Shown: positions 32,901 through 40,622 of the stretch, piece after piece
Layout: each line of letters starts with the position of its first letter
Position numbering within the stretch: position 1 is the stretch's first letter
From: Mesorhizobium waimense
Lineage (GTDB): Bacteria; Pseudomonadota; Alphaproteobacteria; Rhizobiales; Rhizobiaceae
Direction of reading: 5' to 3'
Length of the DNA stretch: 64,000 nucleotides
NCBI RefSeq assembly: GCF_003601975.1
Contig: NZ_QZWZ01000001.1
Span: forward strand, 248,001 to 312,000
Position numbers and translations under genes: made by a program
The notes under the pieces: generated by a model
What the model was told of the DNA's origin: nothing
What the model saw: the letters and a program-made list of their open reading frames with translations, nothing else
Databases searched by the model: none

Positions 32901-33781
32901 ACCCGAAGCCGAAGCCCTGCGTCCTGCTGAAGGGCCAGATCCGCACCGAGGACGGACGTTGCATCTGCCCGCGCGGAACCGAGCTTGAGAATGGTGCCTG
33001 CGTGAAGGTCACGCAGGGCTGCACCATCCCCGGTTCGGTCCCGACAGCGGACGGCAACTGCCGCTGCCCCGCCGGCACGCATCTCGACAGGAATGCGAAT
33101 GCCTGCGTGCGGGACAAGGAGAAGCCCGAGCAGTGCACCATTCGCGGCCAGGTTCATGACGCTGACGGCGATTGCGTCTGCCCGAGAGGGACCGAGGTGC
33201 GCAATGGTGCCTGCCGGCCGATCCGGCCGAAACCGGAGCAGTGCACCATTCGCGGCCAGGTCCACAACGCCAATGGCGATTGTGTCTGCCCGAAAGGGAC
33301 TGAGGTGCGCAATGGTGCCTGTCGTCCGGTCCGGCCAAAGCCGGAGCAGTGCACGATCCGCGGCCAGGTCCACGACTCCAGCGGCAATTGCGTATGCCCG
33401 AAGGGTACGGAGATCCGCAATGGCGCCTGCCGGCAGAAGAAGCCCCAGCTGGAGCAGTGCACCATCCGCGGTCAGGTGCATAACAAGCGCGGCGAATGTG
33501 TCTGCCCGCGTGGCACCGAGGTCCGTGACGGCGCTTGCCGTAACGTTCGGCAGGAATGCGCGCCCGGCTCGCAGTTGATCAACGGCCAGTGCCAGCCGAT
33601 CATCATCAGGCGCTGCCCGGCCGGGACGACTGGAAGGTATCCGAACTGCGTGCCGATCCGCAGGCAGCCGGAGATCAACCCGAACTTGCTGCTCAATCCG
33701 AACATCCTCCAGCAGGTCCTGCCAAGGCGTACGCCGCAGGTGGACCAGCAGGATCCGGCCACCCTGAACTCCAAGCCGTAA
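29933..33781 (+). CDS. giant secreted protein with DUF11-like and Cys-rich repeats
   Basis: A 1282-aa exported modular protein of unknown function. A signal peptide (LARRGARWLMAAGIAVAML) lies at about residues 27-55, so the start may be the ATG at 30011; I kept 29933 because GAGGAGGGAAAG sits just before it. Order: an N-terminal beta-rich region; a Cys module at about 272-372 ending in CCSQTIDIVIP, related to the C-terminus of the preceding protein; four DUF11-like domains starting near 384, 530, 667 and 798; then from 956 a string of 36-residue Cys repeats (CTIRGQVHxxxGxCVCPxGTE); and a short Asn/Pro-rich tail. Likely a surface or matrix protein. A terminator follows. Confidence 0.78.
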   Translation: MMNLALSPLAQSNRSTSTQPTVMETIMKPLSLARRGARWLMAAGIAVAMLTPVQGFAQDAAPISPELKLDLDNSRVVNPRPDRIVPFFTKKGTQRGCDYVVYSLSFGLRGDPQGFADPSFVARLKKVRVDFKDQLPHGLEIVNVNVSGDGTDSSGGPLPGATVSTSADPNDTATVSDFRISAADLDGVGAPNERIMNFRITAKIDHAAFPAPTIVDNQGLITVTAGPGTAKIIPSQDPSKPDDGDYLTGEKTSIKIDLTKCNRPPPPPGKECFKVERGKVDCVPGGGAFIYHMPVGPEMGGKWVQVSTTTPGITIIPDTQLVPAGGGVLNWKIVGASPGDVIHLIVTGIETYAGPEEGWGLCCSQTIDIVIPRDLRCPPDKEPDLKVEKRADVTRCTMGGGCDFTIRVTNVGGAPYHGKIVLDEVTLPAGSTLDSGPNPPWVCVPGATPMTCTHPVTTLNPGASVDLKLGFKPTGGWQGGALRNCATYNYGASGKPLFGSQQNDRGCASIPICRRGDRNPDCRPPVEKKVDLILKKRARIPVCTPDGICYFVIDIINNGSVPYNGPLTVIDNYPGGAPASSTFGPSPPWTCGPNGPGQFRCDNAGIVLMPGASTPIVVKAVMPAGYQSDTVENCAALKPVPGEVDLTNNKACAKERFRHPNGGKPTLRITKVCNGSLAGAAVISCRITVISLGTAAPTGPVRVNDAATLVAGGAPVQIQTVTSDGAEWACGPVPANALSCQIPGAVMTPGTSRHFDVTVSANGEFENCARGSYGPAPGDDIVYPIGQACAKGGGASTIRVEKTGDSECQPGAPCTFEITITNDGTTPFSGPVRIGDAIGVEGLGRLDGVAITSIEPPFGCSPEPATLPLSCIANLTLGAGESHVHTITVVIPDDGRLADLRGTVNGQNCVGVLSPDTRVQGGGDVLSGNQANIQGDRGKAYACHPFTIRNEVEKECSQGFVMNDAGRCVCPPGTTFRNGQCSPGGGVITDPKPKPCVLLKGQIRTEDGRCICPRGTELENGACVKVTQGCTIPGSVPTADGNCRCPAGTHLDRNANACVRDKEKPEQCTIRGQVHDADGDCVCPRGTEVRNGACRPIRPKPEQCTIRGQVHNANGDCVCPKGTEVRNGACRPVRPKPEQCTIRGQVHDSSGNCVCPKGTEIRNGACRQKKPQLEQCTIRGQVHNKRGECVCPRGTEVRDGACRNVRQECAPGSQLINGQCQPIIIRRCPAGTTGRYPNCVPIRRQPEINPNLLLNPNILQQVLPRRTPQVDQQDPATLNSKP
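33128..33559 (+). repeat. four tandem 108-bp coding repeats
   Basis: The segment encoding CTIRGQVH recurs with its Cys codon at 33134, 33242, 33350 and 33458, exactly 108 bp apart. The units encode 36 residues each with six or so conserved positions including four Cys. More diverged units precede them from about 32798. Near-identity at DNA level suggests recent expansion and a locus prone to copy-number change. Confidence 0.85.
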
Positions 33782-33800
33782 TCCTTGGCACCACAAGACC

Positions 33801-33832
33801 AACCCCGCCGGAGCAATCCGGCGGGGTTTTTG
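33801..33832 (+). terminator. intrinsic terminator
   Basis: AACCCCGCCGGA (33801-33812) pairs with TCCGGCGGGGTT (33817-33828) around GCAA, followed by a T run to 33831. It ends the transcript of the two preceding secreted-protein genes, 20 bp after the stop codon, and separates them from the third. Confidence 0.9.
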
Positions 33833-33897
33833 CTTGGCGTGAACCTTGCGGCTGTGAGCGGCGACCAACGCCTGAAGGAACACATCAGGAGAGAGAT

Positions 33898-35310
33898 ATG
33901 TCTTCAGTCAGCTACGCCTTTCGCAATACGGTTGCGACCGTTGCCTTGCTCGCAGCCGGACTAGCCACCACCTCTGCCTTCGCCGAACAGGCCAATATCA
34001 AGTCGATGTCTTTCGACACGCAGAGCGTCAACACCACGCTCCATGTCGTTTCGAGCGACAAACAGAAATGGGATACGCTGAAGAGCGGCACCGTCCAGTT
34101 CTGGGGTCACATGAAGATCAACACACGCTGGCCCGGCTATGTTCAGGATGTCGGCGTCGCACTCGGCGTCTGCGGACCCGGCCAATGCGGCCCGTTTCCG
34201 CCGATCTGGAGCGACGCGCCAGTCAGCCGCGACTACGACCACCAGGAAAACTTCGCCTTTGACCCGTCCAAAATACCGCTGTCGTCGGACACCGGCATTG
34301 CCGTCGTGCCCTATGGCGACCAGATCATTGCCAAGTGCAACCAGCACCTGCAGGCCGACGGACCGACGAAATCCCATACGTTCAGCCACACGTTCCACGC
34401 CAGCTTCACCGCGCTTACCGACAAGGCGCTCGACATGGACAATGCCGTCGCCGAAACCCAGCCGGGCAGCTGGCCTTATCCACTCTTCGACTCGCATTAC
34501 GCCGAGCACGGCACGTTCCAGGTCCAAATCGTCTGCGACCCGGTGATCAAGCCCACGGTGCAGGACATCGCCACCGACTTCGGCAAGTTCGAGGTCGACA
34601 GCGTCAAGCTGTTCTTGACCACCTACCAGTCGAACCAACCGGGCTCGACGCCCGGCACGGTCTGCCCCGCGCTGAAAGTTACCAGCCGGGCGCAGGCCAA
34701 CCAGGCCGGGCCGGTCTCGATGCGCATCTGGCGACAGAAGGACGGCGGCCCGATCACCTCCGAGTTCAAGCAGGCGTGGGCGTCATATGACGCGGCCAAG
34801 AACGGCTATTTCGCGACCTACGAGAAATGGGAGAATGTCGGCGCCACGGCCTACTTCCAGTACAAGACCGAGATCGTCGGCAACGGACCGTTCGAACCCT
34901 TCGACGGCTGGAAGGACATCACGGTACATTGTACCGGCGCCGGCGGCGGTGGCTTCGCCGACGCACCGCAGACCGATCCCGACAACCCGCCGGCGCAAGC
35001 TGGCTGGCAAGGCGAAGTGACAGTTTCCGATAGCGCTGGAGGAAAGAAACTGTGCCCACGCAAGGGCCAGGTCGCATTCGAAGTGACCGCGACGAGCCCG
35101 GCGCGTTCCACTACCGGATCAGCTGCTCCAATGGCGCCTTCTTCACCGGAACCGAGGTCGCCTTCAACAATGGCGGCGTGTTCAAGGCGAGCGCTTCCCA
35201 CGATCTCAGCATCGTCAGAACCCGCGCGATCCAGTGCACGCTGCAGGAGATCAAGCAGAACGGCTCCATCGCCACCGTCGATACGGACAAGGAGGATTTC
35301 ACCTGCATAA
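33898..35310 (+). CDS. secreted protein, N-terminal frame of a frameshifted gene
   Basis: The first 470 codons of what looks like one 650-residue secreted protein. A clear signal peptide ends at STSAFA-type residues (TTSAFAEQ, about residue 30), and AGGAGAG precedes the ATG. The mature part has Cys-containing beta-rich modules, one around residues 220-345 and another starting at about residue 373 (WQGEVTVSDSAGG). Sense continues to about 35090 (GQVAFEVT); after that this frame encodes a Ser/Pro/Arg-rich sequence unlike the rest, while the matching continuation (PGAFHYRISCSNGAFF) is found in the -1 frame. The real C-terminus is therefore given in the next entry. Function unknown. Confidence 0.6.
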   Translation: MSSVSYAFRNTVATVALLAAGLATTSAFAEQANIKSMSFDTQSVNTTLHVVSSDKQKWDTLKSGTVQFWGHMKINTRWPGYVQDVGVALGVCGPGQCGPFPPIWSDAPVSRDYDHQENFAFDPSKIPLSSDTGIAVVPYGDQIIAKCNQHLQADGPTKSHTFSHTFHASFTALTDKALDMDNAVAETQPGSWPYPLFDSHYAEHGTFQVQIVCDPVIKPTVQDIATDFGKFEVDSVKLFLTTYQSNQPGSTPGTVCPALKVTSRAQANQAGPVSMRIWRQKDGGPITSEFKQAWASYDAAKNGYFATYEKWENVGATAYFQYKTEIVGNGPFEPFDGWKDITVHCTGAGGGGFADAPQTDPDNPPAQAGWQGEVTVSDSAGGKKLCPRKGQVAFEVTATSPARSTTGSAAPMAPSSPEPRSPSTMAACSRRALPTISASSEPARSSARCRRSSRTAPSPPSIRTRRISPA

Positions 35311-35849
35311 AGCGCACCTTCGAACCGGAAGCCGACGATCTCGTCTCCAGCACGCGCCCGGACTTCGGCAAGCCGAGACTGCCTCCGGTTGTCGTCGATC
35401 CCGGCCGCAAATGCCTGCCCAGCCAGACATTGCTGCGCGGCAAATGCATCGACAGGCCGCTCGTTGCCGCATGCAAAAGCACCGAAAAGCTGGTCAACGG
35501 CAGGTGCATCGGCGTCAGCATCCACTGCCTGCCGGGTTATCGTCAGGTCGGCTTGAAATGCGTGAAGAACCCGGTGATCGCCGACACATGCAGACGCGAC
35601 GAACTGCGCATCAACGGCAAATGCGTGCGCAAGCCTCCCGTCATCATCGACTGCAAACGCGGCTATCATCTGGTAGGCAAGGCGTGCGTCAAGGATGCGG
35701 TCATCACCACGGGCTGCCGGGCAACCGAAAAACTGGTGCGTGGACGTTGCGTGCCCAAGCCGGGCGTGACCGACTTGCAGAAGTTGAAGCAAGGCAGGGC
35801 CAAGCCGTTTCTGCAGGGACAGGCCAAGCTGCGGCGGCAGGTGAACTGA
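35052..35849 (+). CDS. secreted protein, C-terminal frame with Cys repeats
   Basis: The C-terminal part of the same gene, in the -1 frame relative to the N-terminal half. The coordinates begin at a GTG, but the true join is probably near 35083-35097, since this frame has a stop at 35031 and its first 15 codons look meaningless. From EPGAFHYRISC onward it completes a beta-rich module, then gives about five units of the form C-x(7-9)-(L)-VNGRC, such as CKSTEKLVNGRC and CRATEKLVRGRC, and ends in a basic Gln/Lys-rich tail. Either a single-base deletion, a sequencing error or programmed frameshifting explains the split. No classic slippery heptamer was found at the join. Confidence 0.6.
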   Translation: MPTQGPGRIRSDRDEPGAFHYRISCSNGAFFTGTEVAFNNGGVFKASASHDLSIVRTRAIQCTLQEIKQNGSIATVDTDKEDFTCIKRTFEPEADDLVSSTRPDFGKPRLPPVVVDPGRKCLPSQTLLRGKCIDRPLVAACKSTEKLVNGRCIGVSIHCLPGYRQVGLKCVKNPVIADTCRRDELRINGKCVRKPPVIIDCKRGYHLVGKACVKDAVITTGCRATEKLVRGRCVPKPGVTDLQKLKQGRAKPFLQGQAKLRRQVN

Positions 35850-35963
35850 AATCCTTACGCATATATGAACATATGAAGGAGAGAGGCGGCTGAGGCTGCT
35901 TCTCTTCTTGTGTGGAGAAGGCACCAGCGCCGGATTCCTGTCGACAAGCAGCGCCGGGACGAT

Positions 35964-36066
35964 TAGAGCGACGTGCGTCCGTTTGGACGCACAAAGTACG
36001 CTCTACACTTTTGAATCTACGCATCGTGCTTTCCGAAAATCGGTTCCGATTTTCGGGCCGATGCGT
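35964..36066. repeat. intergenic double palindrome
   Basis: First palindrome: TAGAGCG (35964-35970) with CGCTCTA (35999-36005) enclosing GTGCGTCC-GTTT-GGACGCAC (35973-35992). Second: ACGCATCG (36019-36026) with CGATGCGT (36059-36066) enclosing CCGAAAATCGG and ATTTTCGG arms. This is a type of element scattered through rhizobial genomes. It lies between the secreted-protein gene and rpe and may terminate or process transcripts. Confidence 0.75.
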
Positions 36067-36102
36067 TAGGGCGGGAGTGGGTTCCAAGAACGGGAAGCGG
36101 AC

Positions 36103-36780
36103 ATGGCTCAAAAGACCCTGATCGCGCCATCGGTGCTGGCGTCGGATTTCTCGAAGCTCGGCGACGAGGTCGAGGCCGTCGCTGCGGCCGGCGCCGACTG
36201 GATCCATCTCGACGTGATGGACGGCCATTTCGTGCCAAACATCACCTTCGGCCCGCCGGTGGTCAAGGCGATCCGCAACCGCACCAAGGCCTTCTTCGAC
36301 TGCCATTTGATGATCGCCCCGGCCGATCCCTATCTGGCCGCTTTCGCGGAGGCCGGCTGCGACGGCATCACAGTGCACGCCGAGGCCGGCCCGCATCTCG
36401 ACCGCTCGCTGCAGACGATCAGGAACCTCGGCAAGAAGGCGGGCGTGTCACTCAACCCGGCGACGCCCGAAAGCGCGATCGAATATGTGCTCGACCGGCT
36501 CGACCTGATCCTGATCATGACCGTCAATCCGGGTTTCGGCGGCCAGGCCTTCATTCCGGCGATTGTCGACAAGGTGAGGCGGGTCAAGGCGATGATCGGC
36601 AAGCGCCCGATCCGGATAGAGATCGACGGCGGCGTCTCGCCGGAGACGGCGCCCCTGGTCACCGCTGCCGGCGCCGACGTGCTGGTCGCGGGTGCGGCCA
36701 TCTTCAAGGGCGGCAGCGTCGAAGCCTATCGGGCAAACATCGAGGCGATCAGGACGGCAGCGGACCGCGCCGCCGTCTGA
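36103..36780 (+). CDS. rpe: ribulose-phosphate 3-epimerase
   Basis: A 225-aa TIM-barrel enzyme that interconverts ribulose 5-phosphate and xylulose 5-phosphate. The N-terminal [12 protein letters not shown], metal-binding [27 protein letters not shown] and the C-terminal IDGGV and phosphate-binding [10 protein letters not shown] motifs are all in place, and the length is typical. The gene stands alone between a repeat and a long intergenic region. Its product links xylose catabolism to the pentose phosphate pathway. Confidence 0.95.
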   Translation: MAQKTLIAPSVLASDFSKLGDEVEAVAAAGADWIHLDVMDGHFVPNITFGPPVVKAIRNRTKAFFDCHLMIAPADPYLAAFAEAGCDGITVHAEAGPHLDRSLQTIRNLGKKAGVSLNPATPESAIEYVLDRLDLILIMTVNPGFGGQAFIPAIVDKVRRVKAMIGKRPIRIEIDGGVSPETAPLVTAAGADVLVAGAAIFKGGSVEAYRANIEAIRTAADRAAV

Positions 36781-37123
36781 AATCGATTGCAGCAAGATTC
36801 GACAGCTTCAGCCGACCCTGACGATGAAACCCGAAATGCTAGGCCAGGCATGGGGTTGGTCGCTAAAACTTCCGATTGTAACGGCAAAGGAAACGCACCA
36901 AACGCCTCTTGTTCGGCGCCCGCGGGTTTCTTCGAGACAAAGAGATTTTCCTGACAATAGTTACATTGGCCGATGGGGTGTACTACCATCTCTCCTCTTT
37001 AAGTCGAATACCGCTATCTTCTGCTTGAGGGTCGAAAGCAGGGCGCGTTATAGTACGCGTACGGGATCAATGCTGCTTTGACACAAGAATCCACAACGGG
37101 CCAAGCAGGCAACAGGAGCTATA
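36781..37123. other. AT-richer intergenic region with a short palindrome
   Basis: 343 bp with no gene seen. Composition is clearly lower in GC than the flanks, especially 36930-37030. It contains the perfect 10-bp palindrome GTACGCGTAC (37053-37062), about 60 bp before the GntR gene, which could be an autoregulatory operator; this is a guess. The promoter for the GntR gene must be here. Confidence 0.4.
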
Positions 37124-37870
37124 TTGACATACGGAACCGCCGATCTGGGCGATGAAGGGGCCGGACCCAAGAGCACCCTCGCCAGCACGGTCTATCATCA
37201 GCTTCGCGACGATCTTCTGCGTGGCGTGCTCGAAACCGAAAGCAAGCTTCGGGTCGAGTGGGTGGTTTCGCGGTATGGCGCCGGGGCTTCGCCCGTGCGC
37301 GAAGCTCTCAACCGTCTCGCCTCAGAAGGTCTGCTTGGTCGCCACGACCAGCGCGGCTTCTTCCTCATGCCTGTAAGCGCCGAGGAACTGGAGGAATTGA
37401 CCCGCACGCGCTGCTGGCTGGAAGAGCGGGCGCTGCGCGAATCGATCGCCCACCGCACGGCGGAATGGGAAGAGCAGCTGGTGCTGGCGCTGCATCGCCT
37501 GGCGCGCGCCCCTCGCCGCCTGCCGGAGCAGCCCTCGTCGAACAATTCGGACTGGGAGAAGCTGCATCGCGCCTTCCATCGGGCACTGATTGCGGCCTGC
37601 CGGTCGCACTGGCTGATCGGGTTCTGCGACCAGCTTTCCGATCAGGCCTCCCGTTACCGGCTGATGTCGCAGGTCAGCCCGTCAATCGAACGCGACGATC
37701 TCGCCGAGCATCGCCTGATCGCCGAACGCACGCTGGACGGCGACGCCGACGGCGCGGTCGAAGCCCTGCTCAGCCACTACCGTCTGACGGCGACCATGTG
37801 CATCGAGCGCTTCGCCCAGGACGCTGAGGCCAAGGCCGGCCCCGGCAAGGCATCGCGCGGCCGCAAATAG
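37124..37870 (+). CDS. GntR-family regulator (FCD type)
   Basis: A 248-aa transcriptional regulator. The winged-helix domain occupies residues about 18-85 (RVEWVVSRYGAGASPVREALNRLASEGLL) and an all-helical FCD-like effector domain follows, with His residues (HRAFHRAL, AEHRLI) that in the family bind metal and a carboxylate ligand. The start appears to be TTG, placed 9-10 bp after AGGAG; no ATG fits better. It is 63 bp upstream of a malonyl-CoA synthetase gene in the same direction. Since MatR of Rhizobium is a GntR regulator of malonate genes, this may respond to malonate or a similar acid. Confidence 0.78.
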   Translation: MTYGTADLGDEGAGPKSTLASTVYHQLRDDLLRGVLETESKLRVEWVVSRYGAGASPVREALNRLASEGLLGRHDQRGFFLMPVSAEELEELTRTRCWLEERALRESIAHRTAEWEEQLVLALHRLARAPRRLPEQPSSNNSDWEKLHRAFHRALIAACRSHWLIGFCDQLSDQASRYRLMSQVSPSIERDDLAEHRLIAERTLDGDADGAVEALLSHYRLTATMCIERFAQDAEAKAGPGKASRGRK

Positions 37871-37933
37871 CTGCTCGTCCGGCACCAAAAATCTGATATT
37901 TGCGCTGCAGCAGACGCCATATCAGGGAAAACC

Positions 37934-39463
37934 ATGAGCAATCACCTGTTCGACGCTTTCCGCGCCCGCATGCCCGCGCCCGAGCGGCTGTTGATGGAGA
38001 CGGATGACGGGCGGACGATCACCTATGGCAACATGCTGGCCCAGTCCGCGCAGCTGGCGCATGCGCTGGTCCAATTCAGCGTCAAGCCGGGCGACCGCGT
38101 CGCCGTCCAGGTCGAGAAAAGCCCGGAGGCCATTTTTCTCTACCTTGCCTGCCTGCGTGCCGGTGCCGTGTTCCTGCCGCTCAACACCGCTTACACGCTG
38201 GCGGAGCTCGGCTATTTCTTCGGCGACGCCGAACCGCGGCTGGTTGTCTGCGAGCCCGCGAAGGCAGCCGATATCGGGACTCTGGCTGAGAGATCGGGCG
38301 CCGCCGTCGCCACGCTTGGCAGCAAGGGCGAAGGTTCACTGACGGAGAGTGCTTCACACCAGCCAAAGGAGTTCCGCGATGTTGCGCGCGGGCCTGACGA
38401 TCTCGCTGCGATCCTCTACACGTCAGGCACGACCGGCCGCTCGAAGGGCGCCATGCTCAGCCACGACAACCTCGCCTCGAATGCGCGGGTGCTGGTCGAG
38501 CATTGGCGCTTCACCAGCAACGACGTCCTGATCCATGCGCTGCCGATCTTCCACACGCACGGCCTGTTCGTCGCCACCAATGTCGTCCTGATGGCCGGTG
38601 CCTCGATGCTGTTCGAGCAGAAATTCGACGCAGGCCGTATCGTCTCGCTGCTGCCCGGCGCCACCTCGTTGATGGGCGTGCCGACCTTTTATGTCAGGCT
38701 TTTGCAGCAGGCGGGCCTGAACGGCCAGGCGGCGAAAAACATCCGGCTGTTCATATCCGGGTCGGCGCCGCTTCTGGCCGAAACACATGTGGCCTGGCGC
38801 GAGCGCACCGGCCACGCCATTCTCGAGCGCTACGGCATGACCGAGACCAATATGAACACCTCGAACCCCTATGATGGCGAGCGGCGCGCCGGCACGGTCG
38901 GCTTTCCGCTACCGGGTGTTTCGCTGCGCATCGCCGATCCCGACGGCGGCGGCATGCTCGCCCAGGGCGAGGTCGGCATGATCGAAGTGAAGGGTCCGAA
39001 TGTCTTTGCCGGCTATTGGCGCATGCCGGAGAAGACCAAGGCCGAGTTTCGCAACGACGGCTTCTTCATCACCGGCGATCTCGGCCTGATCGATGCCGAC
39101 GGCTATGTGCACATCGTCGGACGTGGCAAGGACCTGATCATCTCCGGCGGCTACAACATCTATCCGAAGGAAATCGAGAGCGAGATCGACGCGCTTGCCG
39201 GCGTCAGCGAAAGCGCCGTAATCGGCATTGCCCACCCAGATTTCGGCGAGGGCGTCACGGCGGTCGTGGTGCGGGCACCGGCTTCGGCTATCAGCGCCGC
39301 CGATATCATCGCGGCGATCGGTGCACGGCTCGCCAAATACAAACATCCCAAGCAGGTGATCTTCGTCGACGAGCTACCGCGCAACACCATGGGCAAGGTG
39401 CAGAAGAATTTTTTGCGCGAAACCTACAAGGAGCTTTTCGCGCCATCGAAAGCCGGCTCATGA
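37934..39463 (+). CDS. matB: malonyl-CoA synthetase
   Basis: A 509-aa AMP-forming acyl-CoA synthetase. Core motifs are ILYTSGTTGRSKGAML (phosphate loop), YGMTETNMNTSNPYDGERRA, ITGDLG and the C-terminal NTMGKVQKNFLRE with the catalytic Lys. The METNMN-NPYDGERRAGTVGFP stretch and the 509-residue length match rhizobial MatB, which forms malonyl-CoA from malonate. The malonyl-CoA decarboxylase gene (matA) that usually accompanies it is not adjacent. A 7-bp inverted repeat (CTGATAT...ATATCAG, 37893-37925) in the upstream gap could be a control site. Methylmalonate is another possible substrate. Confidence 0.85.
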   Translation: MSNHLFDAFRARMPAPERLLMETDDGRTITYGNMLAQSAQLAHALVQFSVKPGDRVAVQVEKSPEAIFLYLACLRAGAVFLPLNTAYTLAELGYFFGDAEPRLVVCEPAKAADIGTLAERSGAAVATLGSKGEGSLTESASHQPKEFRDVARGPDDLAAILYTSGTTGRSKGAMLSHDNLASNARVLVEHWRFTSNDVLIHALPIFHTHGLFVATNVVLMAGASMLFEQKFDAGRIVSLLPGATSLMGVPTFYVRLLQQAGLNGQAAKNIRLFISGSAPLLAETHVAWRERTGHAILERYGMTETNMNTSNPYDGERRAGTVGFPLPGVSLRIADPDGGGMLAQGEVGMIEVKGPNVFAGYWRMPEKTKAEFRNDGFFITGDLGLIDADGYVHIVGRGKDLIISGGYNIYPKEIESEIDALAGVSESAVIGIAHPDFGEGVTAVVVRAPASAISAADIIAAIGARLAKYKHPKQVIFVDELPRNTMGKVQKNFLRETYKELFAPSKAGS

Positions 39464-39499
39464 TCTGAACTCGGTCCGGACATCGCAATCTGCGCGAGA

Positions 39500-40612
39500 T
39501 CAGTTCGGATACAACAGCCCGAAAACATACTCGGCGATGGCGAGGCTCGCGGTCAGGCCGGGGCTCTCGATGCCGAACAGATTGACAATACCGCCGGCGC
39601 CATGGTCGGCAGGGCCTTGCAGCACGAAATCGGCCGCCGGCTGGCCCGGCCCGGACAGTTTCGGCCTGACACCGGCATAGGCCGGGAGCAGGGCGTCGTC
39701 CGCAAGGCCCGGCCAGTAACGCCTGATTTCGCCATAGAATGAATCGGCTCGGCCGGGATCGACCGTATAGTCGACATGGTCGATCCATTCGACATCGGGT
39801 CCAAAGCGCGCACTGCCGCCGAGATCCAGCGTGAGGTGGACGCCAAGGCCGCCATCGACGGGCACCGGATAGATCAGCCGCGAGAAGGGCGAACGGCCCG
39901 AAAGCGCAAAATAGTTGCCGCGCGCCAGCCACTGCTGGGGGATGAGACCCTGCGGGAAACCCTCGATCCGCCCAGCCAGGGCCTGCGCGTCAAGGCCGGC
40001 GGCGTTGACGAAGGCGCCAGCCTTCAACTCGAACGGCTCACCGCTGGCGTCGAGCGTGCGGATCTGCACGCCATCGGCTTCGACGACCGCCGCCGCAACC
40101 GTGGTCAGGAAAGCAAAGGAGGCGCCGGCGGCTTCCGCGTCGCCGCGCAGGGACAGCATCAGCGCGTGGCTGTCGACGATGCCGGTCGAGGGCGACAGCA
40201 GCGCGCCGGCACAATTGAGCTGCGGCTCAAGGCCTTCAGCCTCTACGTGCGTCAGCAATTCGAGATCGTCAACGCCGCTACGTTGCGCATTGGCCCGGAT
40301 CGTCTGCAGTCTGTCGAGCTGCGCCGCTTCGACGGCAACGATCAGCTTGCCGGTGCGGGCATGGCCGATGTTGCGCTCGCGGCAATAGGCATAGAGCCTT
40401 TCGCGCCCTTCGACGCAGAGCCGGGCCTTCAGGCTTCCCGGCGCATAGTAGATGCCGGCGTGGATGACTTCGGAATTGCGCGAACTCGTCCCGGTGCCGA
40501 TGTCCGCGGCCTTTTCGACCACCAGCACCTCGCGGCCGGACAAAGCGAGAGCGCGGGCGATGGCGAGGCCGACGACACCCGCCCCGGCAACAACGCAATC
40601 GACTGTGTGCAT
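39500..40612 (-). CDS. FAD-dependent oxidoreductase, L-2-hydroxyglutarate oxidase-like
   Basis: A 370-aa DAO-family flavoenzyme. The FAD-binding motif [16 protein letters not shown] is at the N-terminus and [14 protein letters not shown] plus the C-terminal [20 protein letters not shown] are typical of the L2HGDH/LhgO group, which oxidises 2-hydroxy acids. It is the last gene of the minus-strand amino-sugar operon, 10 bp after nagA, so it may oxidise the lactate freed from N-acetylmuramate or another hydroxy acid. That is inference: LhgO acts on the L form, MurQ releases D-lactate. It is convergent with matB. Confidence 0.78.
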   Translation of the reverse strand: MHTVDCVVAGAGVVGLAIARALALSGREVLVVEKAADIGTGTSSRNSEVIHAGIYYAPGSLKARLCVEGRERLYAYCRERNIGHARTGKLIVAVEAAQLDRLQTIRANAQRSGVDDLELLTHVEAEGLEPQLNCAGALLSPSTGIVDSHALMLSLRGDAEAAGASFAFLTTVAAAVVEADGVQIRTLDASGEPFELKAGAFVNAAGLDAQALAGRIEGFPQGLIPQQWLARGNYFALSGRSPFSRLIYPVPVDGGLGVHLTLDLGGSARFGPDVEWIDHVDYTVDPGRADSFYGEIRRYWPGLADDALLPAYAGVRPKLSGPGQPAADFVLQGPADHGAGGIVNLFGIESPGLTASLAIAEYVFGLLYPN

Positions 40613-40622
40613 CGGTCCGCCT

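Noticed and set aside
33128..33559. Possible CRISPR array
   Set aside because: The units are contiguous 108-bp coding repeats in frame, with no spacers and no cas genes.
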